NCBI RefSeq assembly: GCF_009834785.1
Contig: NZ_WUYX01000033.1
Location: 62,001 to 126,000 of the forward strand
Direction of reading: 5' to 3'
Length of the DNA stretch: 64,000 bases
DNA from: Natronorubrum halalkaliphilum
GTDB taxonomy: Archaea > Halobacteriota > Halobacteria > Halobacteriales > Natrialbaceae
Shown here: piece after piece, positions 7,959-15,999 of the stretch
Layout: every line of letters starts with the position of its first letter
How positions within the stretch are numbered: position 1 is the first letter of the stretch
Program-made: the position numbers and the translations under genes
The notes under the pieces: model-generated
Database searches by the model: none
Told to the model about the DNA's origin: nothing
What the model saw: the letters and a program-made list of their open reading frames with translations, nothing else

Positions 7959-9341
7959 TCAGAACGCCCAATCGGTGGACTCGCGCTCGACGAACCGTCC
8001 GTGCCCGTTCTCCGCGACGATCTTGCCGTCGTCGGCGACGAGTTCGCCGCGAACGAAGGTTTGTTTGACGCGGCCGGTTACCTCGCGGCCCTCGTAGATC
8101 GAGAAGTCCGCGACCGAGGCGTTCTCCTCGGCGGTGATCGCGTACGTCTCGTTCGGATCGAAGACCACGATATCCGCGTCCGTTCCCGGGTCGAGGGTTC
8201 CCTTCCCCGGCAGGCCGAAGATCCGCGCGGGATTACGCGAGAGGACCCGGACCAGGAACGGGTACGAGAATCCGCGTTCGATAACCGCCTCGTCGTGAAA
8301 CACCGGTAGGTTCGTCTGGAGCGCGTTCGCGCCGAACTTGCTGTCCCACCAGTCGTCCACCTGCTTGCTCTCTTTCGTGTACCCGCAGTGGTCCGTCGAA
8401 ACCACGTCCAGGGTTCCGGCCTCGAGGTGTTCGAACATCGCCTCGATGTCGTCGGGTTTCCGGATCGGCGGCGCGATCATCGGTAGGTTGCCGAGTTCCT
8501 CGAAGATCGAGTCGTCGAGCGTCGTGTAGTGGGTACAGGTTTCGGCGCGCAGCATCTCCTCGCCGTAGCGCTCGCGGTAGCGGGCCAGTACGTCCGCGGA
8601 CTTCCGACAGGACGTGTGAATGCCGTAGTACCGACAGCCGGCTTCCATCGCCATCCGCGCGGCGGCGTCGGCCGCGATCGCCTCGGCGTAGTCGGGTCGC
8701 GAGCGCGGATACCACTCCGGATCCCCCTTCCCTTCCCGCTGGAACTGCGCCGTGCGATCGTCACAGATGGTGGCGTCTTCGGAGTGCAACACGGCGAACG
8801 CGTCCAGATCCGCGAGCGCCTCGAACACGCGGTTCATGAACCCGTTCTCGAGCCCGAACTCGTAGGCGGTGAACAGTTTGATCGACGGCACCCCGGCGTC
8901 GACGACGGCCTCGAGTTCCTCGAGGACGGCCCGGTCCTCGCGGGTGATCGCGCCGTGGAGGCCGTAATCGACGACGGCCTCCTCGGCCTTCGCCCGCTTT
9001 CGCTCGATCCCCTCGCGGAGCGTTCCGGGTTCGTCCCAGGGGCTCATCTCGCCGACCCAGGCCTGCCAGGCGAAGTCGATGTACGTCGTCGTGCCGCCGA
9101 GCGCGGCCGCTTTCGTGGCCGTTTCGTACGTATCGAACGAGAACATATCATCGATGTGAACGTGGGGGTCGATGACGCCCGGCATCACCATCGATCCCGT
9201 CGCGTCGATCGTGTGATCCGCCTCGGGCATCGATTCTCCATCGCCGACGGCGGCGATTCGTTCGCCGTCGATCGCGACATCCGCATCGAACGTGTCAGTT
9301 GGCGTGACTACCGTTCCACCACGTATGATAGTGTCAACCAT
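7959..9341 (-). CDS. Dihydropyrimidinase / hydantoinase-type amidohydrolase (first copy)
   Basis: A 460-residue amidohydrolase-superfamily enzyme that hydrolyses cyclic amides such as dihydrouracil, hydantoin or allantoin to N-carbamoyl acids. The binuclear metal site is recognisable: His60 and His62 (DPHVHIDD), the probable carboxylated Lys in SIKLFTAYEF (about residue 153), His in LHSEDA, His in GIHTSCRK, and Asp in STDHCGYTK. It is divergent from the aminotransferase-AOR operon across a 151-bp promoter region and convergent with the M20 amidohydrolase. This places it just upstream of that enzyme in a pathway. Dihydropyrimidinase, D-hydantoinase and allantoinase cannot be told apart from these motifs. 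Confidence 0.9.
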   Translation of the reverse strand: MVDTIIRGGTVVTPTDTFDADVAIDGERIAAVGDGESMPEADHTIDATGSMVMPGVIDPHVHIDDMFSFDTYETATKAAALGGTTTYIDFAWQAWVGEMSPWDEPGTLREGIERKRAKAEEAVVDYGLHGAITREDRAVLEELEAVVDAGVPSIKLFTAYEFGLENGFMNRVFEALADLDAFAVLHSEDATICDDRTAQFQREGKGDPEWYPRSRPDYAEAIAADAAARMAMEAGCRYYGIHTSCRKSADVLARYRERYGEEMLRAETCTHYTTLDDSIFEELGNLPMIAPPIRKPDDIEAMFEHLEAGTLDVVSTDHCGYTKESKQVDDWWDSKFGANALQTNLPVFHDEAVIERGFSYPFLVRVLSRNPARIFGLPGKGTLDPGTDADIVVFDPNETYAITAEENASVADFSIYEGREVTGRVKQTFVRGELVADDGKIVAENGHGRFVERESTDWAF

Positions 9342-9364
9342 AGTCAGTCAACGGAGTAGGACCC

Positions 9365-9370
9365 GATAAA
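9365..9370 (-). promoter_or_regulatory. TATA box for the first hydantoinase gene
   Basis: Minus-strand TTTATC lies 24-29 nt upstream of the ATG at 9341. It sits at one side of a divergent promoter region. Confidence 0.5.
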
Positions 9371-9387
9371 TGTTGGTCCCGACGCAG

Positions 9388-9417
9388 ACTCCGCCACGGA
9401 CCGTCTCCGGGCGGAGT
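9388..9417. promoter_or_regulatory. Inverted repeat in divergent promoter, candidate operator
   Basis: ACTCCGCC at 9388-9395 is exactly complementary to GGCGGAGT at 9410-9417, with a 14-nt spacer. It lies between the two divergent TATA boxes (9365-9370 minus, 9458-9467 plus). A second, smaller dyad (GGTGTG at 9421-9426, CACACC at 9445-9450) follows. Together they could be binding sites for a regulator shared by both directions. Confidence 0.4.
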
Positions 9418-9457
9418 AAGGGGTGTGTACAGCATCCCCTCGTCACACCGTACCAAA

Positions 9458-9467
9458 CTTTGATTAG
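9458..9467 (+). promoter_or_regulatory. TATA-like element for the aminotransferase-AOR operon
   Basis: CTTTGATTAG lies 26-35 nt upstream of the ATG at 9493, the position expected for a haloarchaeal TATA box. It supports starting the aminotransferase there rather than at 9370. Confidence 0.4.
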
Positions 9468-9492
9468 CTCGAGCGCCTACTGTGAGACGACA

Positions 9493-10836
9493 ATGGGAGA
9501 CGACACCGAATCGGAGACGGATCTGAACGAGATCGAACGGTTGGACAAAGCGCACGTGTTCGGGACGTGGTCCTTTCAGAACGAGGTTCGGCCGCGGCAG
9601 GTCGTCGGTGCCGAGGGAAACCGGTTCGAGACGGCGGACGGGGAGGAGTACCTCGACTTTTCGGGCCAGTTGATGTGTTCGAACCTGGGCCACTCCGCGG
9701 ATCGGGTCGCCGACGCGATGGCGGAACAGGCCCGCGAAGGGGCGTACTTCGCGCCGGGGTACACGACGGAGAATCGTGCCCGCCTGGGGGAGAAACTCGC
9801 CGAGGTGACGCCCGGATCGCTCTCCAAGACCTTCTTCTCGACCAGCGGCACCGAGGCCGTCGAGGCCGCGATCAAGATCGCCCGAATGTACACGGGCAAC
9901 CACAAGATCGTCTCCCGCTATCGGTCCTACCACGGCGCGACCTACGGTTCGATCAGCGTCACCGGCGATCCGCGGCGGCTCATGGCCGAACCCGGTATTC
10001 CGGGCGCGATCAAGGCCCCGGATCCGTACGCCTACGGCTCGACGATGGACCCGATGGAGAGCCTCGAGTACATCGACGAGATGCTCATGCTCGAGGGCGA
10101 CACCGTCGCCGCCGTGCTCGTCGAACCGGTCGTCGGCTCGAACGGGATCCTCGTGCCCCCGCCGGAGTATCTCCCGCGGCTCAAAGAGATCGCCCACGAT
10201 CACGGCGCGTTGCTCATCTGTGACGAGGTGATGAGCGGCTTCGGCCGGACCGGCGAGTGGTTCGCGTCCGATCTGTTCGACGTGACCCCCGATATCATGA
10301 CGATGGCCAAGGGGCTCTCGGGTGCGTACGCGCCCCTCGGCGGGACGATCGTCACCGACGAAGTCGCCGCCCACTTCGAGGACGAGATGTTCTGTCACGG
10401 CCACACCTACGCGGGACACCCGGTCGCGTGTGCGGCCGGGCTGGCGGCGATCGAGACCTACGAATCGGAAGGGCTGATCGACCGCGCCGACGAGGTCGGC
10501 CGCTACCTCGGAGACCGCCTCGAGGAGCTACAGGAGACCCATCCGAGCGTGGGCGAGACCCGCGGCGTCGGGCTGTTCCGCGGCATCGAACTGACGAAAC
10601 GGGCGGACGAACGCGTCCCGTTCGGCGAACGGAAAGACAAGATCTCGACCGGGACGACGGTCGTCGACGAGGTCGCCGCCCGCGCGGGCGACCGCGGCGT
10701 CTACGTCGCGAACATGATCAACACGCTGATCATCGCGCCGCCGCTGTCGATCACTCGCGAGGAAATCGACGAAGCGGTCGACGCGCTCGACCACGCGCTC
10801 GACCACGCCGACGAATCGATGGAGGGGACCCCGTGA
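9493..10836 (+). CDS. Class III PLP aminotransferase, probable omega-amino acid transaminase
   Basis: A 447-residue fold-type I, class III aminotransferase. The PLP-binding Lys is Lys273 in MTMAKGLSGAYAP, and the ring-nitrogen Asp is Asp244 in LICDEVMSGFGRTG. The GHTYAGHPVACAA block is typical of beta-alanine/taurine/GABA:2-oxoacid transaminases. The product of such an enzyme is a semialdehyde. I start at 9493 because of the TATA-like element 26-35 nt upstream. Its TGA overlaps the GTG start of the aldehyde oxidoreductase gene by GTGA, so the two are translationally coupled. With beta-alanine supplied by the hydantoinase/M20 pair, the product would be malonate semialdehyde. Taurine or GABA remain possible donors. 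Confidence 0.9.
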   Translation: MGDDTESETDLNEIERLDKAHVFGTWSFQNEVRPRQVVGAEGNRFETADGEEYLDFSGQLMCSNLGHSADRVADAMAEQAREGAYFAPGYTTENRARLGEKLAEVTPGSLSKTFFSTSGTEAVEAAIKIARMYTGNHKIVSRYRSYHGATYGSISVTGDPRRLMAEPGIPGAIKAPDPYAYGSTMDPMESLEYIDEMLMLEGDTVAAVLVEPVVGSNGILVPPPEYLPRLKEIAHDHGALLICDEVMSGFGRTGEWFASDLFDVTPDIMTMAKGLSGAYAPLGGTIVTDEVAAHFEDEMFCHGHTYAGHPVACAAGLAAIETYESEGLIDRADEVGRYLGDRLEELQETHPSVGETRGVGLFRGIELTKRADERVPFGERKDKISTGTTVVDEVAARAGDRGVYVANMINTLIIAPPLSITREEIDEAVDALDHALDHADESMEGTP

Positions 10837-12689
10837 GCGAGTTGCCGTCCGTTTACGGAGGTGAGATTCTCCACGTGGACCTCGAGTCCGGGGAGACGGA
10901 CCGCGAGCGGATCGAGCCCGAAGACGCGAGAGCGCTGCTCGGCGGCAACGGGTTCGCGGCGGCGCAGGTCCACGAACACGTCCCGCCCGATGCGGACCCC
11001 TTCGATCCGGCGAACGTGGTCGTCTTCGCGGTCGGACCGATGAACGCGACGCCGTTTCAGAGCACGAGTCGCGGCGTCGTCGGCTTCGTCAGCCCGATGA
11101 CGAACGGCTTCTTCGACAGCACGTTCGGCGGGACGTTCCCCCGCGCCCAGAAGACGACGGGGTTCGAAGCCATCGTCCTCCACGGGGAGGCCCCGGAACT
11201 CTCCACCGTCTGCGTCGACGAGGAGGGGGCGACGGTCTCGGAGGCCGAGGAGTTGGCAGGACTGGATACCTACGAGACCTGCGAGGCGGTCCGCGAGCGC
11301 GAAGAAAGCGAGGACGAGAGCGACGTCCACGTCGTCGCGGCCGGCCCCGCCGGCGAGAATCGGGTTCGGTACGCGTGTCTGGTCCACCGCGGCCGCGACC
11401 GGGAGGGCGTCGCGGGCCGCGGCGGCAGCGGTGCCGTCCTCGGCGCGAAGAACGTCAAGGCCGTCGCGGTCCGAGAGGGATCGTTCGAGCCCGAGGTCGC
11501 CGAGGAAGAGACCTTCCGCGAACTGACGATGAGCCGAATGCAGCCGTTGATGGAGGAAACCGAGATGCTCCAGGAGTACGGCACCAGCGGCCTCGTCAAT
11601 CCCGTCAACGAGATGGGGAAACTCGGGGTCAGAAACAACCAGTCCGAGCAGGCCGATCCCGAGTTCGCGGAAGCGATCAGCGGCGAGACGTTGAAAGAGG
11701 AGTACGTCACCGAGGATACGACGTGTGCCAACTGTGCGGTCCGCTGTGGGAAACACGTCAGCGTCCAGTCCGAAGGAATGACCCAGGCGAAGATCCCCGA
11801 GTTCGAGAGCCTCTTTGGCACCGCTACGATGCAGGCGGTCGACGACATCAAGCGAGTCATGAAGGCGAACGATCTCTGCGACCGACTCGGCATGGACACG
11901 ATCAGCTGGGGCGTCACCGTCGCGTTCGCCCGCGAGTGCGCCGAGAACGGGCTCATAGACGCCGATGACTCGGCCCATCTCGAGTTCGGCGACGCCGACG
12001 GACTGGTCGAACTCGCGCGTCAGACCGCCGCTCGAGAGGGGATCGGCGACGAACTCGCCGCGGGGTCGTTCAGGCTCGCAGCGTCGCTCCCAGAGAAGGC
12101 CGAACGCTACCTTCACGGCGCGAAGGGCCTCGAGTTCGCCGCCCACTCCCCGCGCGGGCTCAAGGGGATGAGCATCGGCTACGCCACGTCGACTCGCGGC
12201 GGCTCCCACCACGACACCCGTCCGACGCTCCAGTACGGCGGCGAGCACGCCGAGACGACGGACGGAACGGCCGAGTTCGCCGCCAGATCCCAGCACTTCA
12301 CCGCGCTCGGCGACTCGCTCACCCAGTGTCGGTTCGTCAGCGAAGGCGGCTGGGGCAAGCGAATCGGGGACCGGTATCGGGACGCCCTGCAGGCCGCCAC
12401 CGGCTGGGAGTTGACCACGGAAGACGTCGAAACCATCGGCGAGCGGATCTACAACCTCGAGCGGCTGATCAACGTCGAGCGAGGCGTCGCCGACCGCGAG
12501 TCGGACACGCTTCCTCATCGCGTACTGCACGAACCCATTCCGGACGGGCCTGCCGCCGGCATGCACTGTCCGCCCGACGAACTGGCGGCGATGCTCGCCG
12601 AGTACTACGCCTACAGAGGCTGGGACGAAGACGGGAAACCGACGCCGGAGACGCTCGAGTCCCTCGGTCTCGACGAGCGCGCGGGGTGA
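10833..12689 (+). CDS. Aldehyde:ferredoxin oxidoreductase (tungsten/molybdenum AOR family)
   Basis: A 618-residue AOR-family enzyme that oxidises an aldehyde to the acid with ferredoxin as acceptor, using a bis-pyranopterin W or Mo centre and one 4Fe-4S cluster. Cluster ligands are visible as Cys298, Cys301 and Cys305 (CANCAVRC), with Cys499 in DSLTQCRF as the fourth. The length is close to that of the family. The GTG start overlaps the upstream stop codon (GTGA) and is preceded by GGAGGGG. The stop in turn overlaps the GTG start of a MoaD-like gene. Coupling to an omega-transaminase suggests the substrate is the semialdehyde that enzyme makes. This is inference. The family is otherwise promiscuous. 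Confidence 0.9.
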   Translation: MSELPSVYGGEILHVDLESGETDRERIEPEDARALLGGNGFAAAQVHEHVPPDADPFDPANVVVFAVGPMNATPFQSTSRGVVGFVSPMTNGFFDSTFGGTFPRAQKTTGFEAIVLHGEAPELSTVCVDEEGATVSEAEELAGLDTYETCEAVREREESEDESDVHVVAAGPAGENRVRYACLVHRGRDREGVAGRGGSGAVLGAKNVKAVAVREGSFEPEVAEEETFRELTMSRMQPLMEETEMLQEYGTSGLVNPVNEMGKLGVRNNQSEQADPEFAEAISGETLKEEYVTEDTTCANCAVRCGKHVSVQSEGMTQAKIPEFESLFGTATMQAVDDIKRVMKANDLCDRLGMDTISWGVTVAFARECAENGLIDADDSAHLEFGDADGLVELARQTAAREGIGDELAAGSFRLAASLPEKAERYLHGAKGLEFAAHSPRGLKGMSIGYATSTRGGSHHDTRPTLQYGGEHAETTDGTAEFAARSQHFTALGDSLTQCRFVSEGGWGKRIGDRYRDALQAATGWELTTEDVETIGERIYNLERLINVERGVADRESDTLPHRVLHEPIPDGPAAGMHCPPDELAAMLAEYYAYRGWDEDGKPTPETLESLGLDERAG

Positions 12690-12976
12690 CGACCGTGGAG
12701 CTCCGAGTGAAGCTGTTCGGAATGCTTCGCTCCCGGGTCGAACGGCGATCGATCCAGTTAACACTCGCCGACTCGGACCCGACCGTTGCCGACGCGCTCG
12801 CCCGCCTCGAGCGCGAACACCCCGAACTGGCGGGCGAACTCCTCGAGGACGGACGGATCGTCACGACGGTTACCGTCCTTCGAAACGGCCGCCTCGTCGA
12901 CCGCGACGCGCCGGAGACGGTTCCGCTCGAGGCGGGGGACGAGTTGAGTCTCACGCCGCCGATCACCGGCGGCTGA
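12686..12976 (+). CDS. MoaD/ThiS-family ubiquitin-like sulfur carrier
   Basis: A 96-residue beta-grasp protein with the conserved C-terminal PPITGG, whose terminal Gly-Gly is thiocarboxylated. MoaD-type proteins carry sulfur for the dithiolene of molybdopterin. It starts at a GTG overlapping the AOR stop (GTGA); a second in-frame GTG at 12695 is possible. The gene is the last of a three-gene operon and probably serves pterin synthesis for the AOR. A SAMP-type protein-modifier role is an alternative in haloarchaea. Confidence 0.85.
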   Translation: MTTVELRVKLFGMLRSRVERRSIQLTLADSDPTVADALARLEREHPELAGELLEDGRIVTTVTVLRNGRLVDRDAPETVPLEAGDELSLTPPITGG

Positions 12977-13025
12977 AGGTTTCGAAGGAGCTGAAAGTTT
13001 CGAGTGTGCTGAAGATGCTGAACCG
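12972..13025. repeat. Imperfect 18-nt tandem repeat after the AOR operon
   Basis: Two well matched 18-nt units begin GCTGAAGGTTTCGA (12972) and GCTGAAAGTTTCGA (12990). A third, more diverged unit starts with GCTGAA at 13008. The array begins within the stop codon of the MoaD gene and lies at the convergent junction with the MFS gene. Confidence 0.65.
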
Positions 13026-13132
13026 TCCCGGTCAGACCTATAGATCTCTCCGGGGCACATGGTTGATTATCCTGACGAGCGATCACGACGGGAAGCGCCG
13101 CCGGCAGCCGAGCAGTGTGCGTGCCGGCGAGT

Positions 13133-14296
13133 TCAGCGGCCGATCGAGCGCATCCAGCACAGCCAGATGATCCCGACGGTCAGCCCCATCGCCGCGAAGC
13201 CGGCGGCGTAGCTCTCCGTGGCCGCCAACAGCAATCCGACCAGCCACGGGTACGCCAACGCGCCGCCGTTGCCGACGAGCAACATCCCGGACAGCGTCAC
13301 GCCCGGATCGTCCGCGAGTTCGGAGAACGCGAGACTGAACAGCGGTCCGAAGGGGATACCGAACCCGAAGCCGGTCAGGACGAGTCCGACGGCGATCCCC
13401 GGTTCGGACTCGGCCGCGATCGCCGCCGCCAGCCCGCCGAGCACGACGGCGAGACCGAACAGCGTCCCCGCAACGGTGGCTCGCTCGCCGTACTCCCGGG
13501 ACAGCCAGCCGCCGATCCCTCGCCCCAGAACCGTCGCCAGGGCGAACCCGACGAGGACTGCGGTCCCCGGAAGCGGGGATCCGGCGAGCACCTCTGCGTA
13601 CCAGGTCGACGCGACGATCAGAAATCCGAACGTCGCCATGTTACCGAGGCCGAGGGCGAGGCCGCCGGCCGATGCGAACGGTTCGAGGTACGATCGGAGC
13701 GTCGTTCGCGCGGTCGCGCCGACGGGGGGCAGTCCGCTCGTTACCGCGCCCCCGACGAGCGCGACGCCCGCGGCGGCCGTGGCCGGACCGACTGGACCGA
13801 ACGCGGGAACCGCGACGGGACCGGCCGCCAGTCCGACGGCCAGTCCGAGCGTGAACAGCGCGCCGAGCAGCCCCTGTGCGGTGGCGGTGTCAGCGCCGCT
13901 GGTCCGCAATCCGACGTACTTCATCCCGGCGACGAACGCCGTCCCCTGCCCGAGTCCCAACAGCAGCCGCGAGAGGTACGTGACTTCGAGCGCGAGGACG
14001 CCGCCGAGCGCGATGCCGACGCCGGCGAGTGCGAGCCCGCTCGCAGCGACCCACTCGACGGGTTTCGTCCGGGTCAGTCGATCCGCCGGGACGACGGCGA
14101 CGAGCTGGCCGAGCAGGAACAGCGACATTCCGAACCCCGCGGCGTCCGGCGCGACCCCGCGCTCGATGAGCAGGGAGACGTAGGCCCCGTAGCCGCCGAC
14201 GGCGAGTCCGAGCCCGAACAGTCCCGTTCCGATCGCACCGATGGGGCCCCAGGGGATCGATCGCGCTTCGCTCGGATCGGCTGCACGGACCGTCAT
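13133..14296 (-). CDS. MFS transporter
   Basis: A 387-residue major facilitator protein with about twelve hydrophobic segments and a Gly/Ala-rich composition. An early segment reads GLFGLGLAVGGYGAYVSLL. The short loop after the second or third segment (LTRTKPVEWV) resembles the MFS A-motif region. I start at the ATG at 14296; the open frame continues to 14815 but that part overlaps the divergent permease gene. The substrate is unknown. Its position between the AOR operon and an NCS2 permease gene suggests uptake or export of a pathway compound. Confidence 0.8.
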   Translation of the reverse strand: MTVRAADPSEARSIPWGPIGAIGTGLFGLGLAVGGYGAYVSLLIERGVAPDAAGFGMSLFLLGQLVAVVPADRLTRTKPVEWVAASGLALAGVGIALGGVLALEVTYLSRLLLGLGQGTAFVAGMKYVGLRTSGADTATAQGLLGALFTLGLAVGLAAGPVAVPAFGPVGPATAAAGVALVGGAVTSGLPPVGATARTTLRSYLEPFASAGGLALGLGNMATFGFLIVASTWYAEVLAGSPLPGTAVLVGFALATVLGRGIGGWLSREYGERATVAGTLFGLAVVLGGLAAAIAAESEPGIAVGLVLTGFGFGIPFGPLFSLAFSELADDPGVTLSGMLLVGNGGALAYPWLVGLLLAATESYAAGFAAMGLTVGIIWLCWMRSIGR

Positions 14297-14420
14297 TGGA
14301 ACGAACGTCCAACTAGACGGGTATATGAATTGCGAATCCGTACAATCTCGCGGTTCCGTACGGTAATCGCTGACCTGACCGTAACACATATCAACTCCCA
14401 TTTTAATTGGTAGACATATC

Positions 14421-15794
14421 ATGGGAAGTGACAGCCATTCGCACGATACTGGCTCGGGAGCTGATCTGATCGAGTACGATATCGACGACGAACCACCGCT
14501 GTCCGAAGCGATTCCGCTCGGCATCCAGCACCTGCTGGCGATGTTCCTCTCGACGGTCGCACTGCCGCTCGTCATCGCGGGAGCGATCGGTCTCGAGCCG
14601 GCCGAGACGACGTTCATTGTCCAGATGGCGCTGCTCGTCGCGGGAATTTCGACGATCGTCCAGGTGTACTCCGTCGGGCCGGTCGGCGCACGCCTCCCGA
14701 TCGTGATGGGGACGAGCGCGATCTTCGTCGCGCCGCTGATCGACATCGGGAACGCGTTCGGGCTGGCCGCGATCTTCGGCGCGGTGATCGTCGCCGCCCC
14801 GGTCGAAATCGTCATCGGCTACTTCTACGACGATCTCCGGCGGTTCTTCCCGCCGCTGGTGACGGGCACCGTCGTCATGCTCGTCGGACTGACCCTGATC
14901 CCGACCGCGATCGACTACTCCGCCGGCGGTCCGGGTGCCGAAACCTACGGCAACCTCGAGAACCTGGCGCTCGCGGGGCTCGTCTTCGCCGCCGCGATCG
15001 GTTTCAATCAGTTCTTCGACGGCCTGCTCTCGATCTCGAGCGTGCTGATCGCGGTCGTCCTCGGCTACCTCGCGGCGATCCCGCTCGGACTCCTCGACCT
15101 CTCTGGAGTCGGCGAGTCCAGCTGGGTGGCGGTTCCGATGCCCCTCGAGTTCGGCGTCGCGTTCCACCCGAGCGCGATCCTGATCGCGGCGTTTGCCTAC
15201 GTCGTCACCTCGATCGAGACGATCGGGGACATCGAAGGGACGACGGGGACGGTCGGACGGACGGCGACCTCGCGGGAGATGCGCGGCGGACTGTTCGCGG
15301 ACGGATTCATGAGCATGTTCGCCGGCCTGTTCAACGCCTTTCCGAACACGTCCTTCTCCCAGAACGTCGGCCTCATCGGCTTCACCGGCGTCGCGAGCAA
15401 GTTCGTCGTGGGCATCTGTGGCGTCTTTCTCGTCATCCTCGGGCTGATCCCGAAAGTCGCGGCGGTCGTCGCGGCGATGCCCAATCCGGTACTCGGCGGG
15501 GCCGCGATCGTGCTGTTCGGGATGATCTTCTCGATCGGGATGCGAATCGTCGCGAACCGGGTCGACCTGACCCGTCGGAACCTGACGATCATCGCCGTCT
15601 CGATCGTCCTCGGCGTCGGCGTCGAGGTCAGACCCGACGCGATCGGACAGCTCCCCGATGATGTGCAGGTGCTGGTCGGCTCCGGCCTGCTGGTCGGCGG
15701 CGTCACCGCCCTCGTGTTGAACGCGATCCTGCCCGCCGACGGCGACACGAGACAGGGGCCGACGCAGGTCGAGGAGACGGAACGGGCGGACTGA
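14421..15794 (+). CDS. NCS2 family nucleobase permease (second copy)
   Basis: A 457-residue NCS2 permease, clearly homologous to the one at 323-1888 but diverged. The QH motif is in LGIQHLLAMFLSTVALP (about residues 36-37). The TM8 Glu lies in YVVTSIETIGDIEG, and the TM10 block reads NTSFSQNVGLIGFTG. An AT-rich stretch (TTTTAATTGG at 14401, ACACATATC at 14384) lies directly upstream as promoter. Having two NCS2 copies plus an NCS1 permease in one island suggests different base specificities. Confidence 0.9.
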   Translation: MGSDSHSHDTGSGADLIEYDIDDEPPLSEAIPLGIQHLLAMFLSTVALPLVIAGAIGLEPAETTFIVQMALLVAGISTIVQVYSVGPVGARLPIVMGTSAIFVAPLIDIGNAFGLAAIFGAVIVAAPVEIVIGYFYDDLRRFFPPLVTGTVVMLVGLTLIPTAIDYSAGGPGAETYGNLENLALAGLVFAAAIGFNQFFDGLLSISSVLIAVVLGYLAAIPLGLLDLSGVGESSWVAVPMPLEFGVAFHPSAILIAAFAYVVTSIETIGDIEGTTGTVGRTATSREMRGGLFADGFMSMFAGLFNAFPNTSFSQNVGLIGFTGVASKFVVGICGVFLVILGLIPKVAAVVAAMPNPVLGGAAIVLFGMIFSIGMRIVANRVDLTRRNLTIIAVSIVLGVGVEVRPDAIGQLPDDVQVLVGSGLLVGGVTALVLNAILPADGDTRQGPTQVEETERAD

Positions 15795-15901
15795 TACTGT
15801 CGGACAGCAGTCAATACGAAGCCGATCGTGAATTCGAGGTCCTCGCCCACGGTGACGACCCCGGCAAAACGATTGGATTCACGTCGTTCTGTCCAACAGT
15901 A
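15795..15901. repeat. 107-bp segment bounded by 13-bp inverted repeats
   Basis: TACTGTCGGACAG (15795-15807) and CTGTCCAACAGTA (15889-15901) are inverted copies matching at 12 of 13 positions. The segment is flanked by TGA on both sides, the left one being the permease stop codon. It holds no ORF of note and lies in the convergent gap before the alcohol dehydrogenase gene. It could be a MITE-like insertion or a pair of regulator or terminator sites. Confidence 0.5.
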
Positions 15902-15999
15902 TGAAAGCGGTCCTGTTTCGGGCGGTCGGTTACAATTGATTACCGCAAACCGCCACCGCTACCTGCGCGCTGAGACGCTACTGTCGCTCGAACCGCTAT

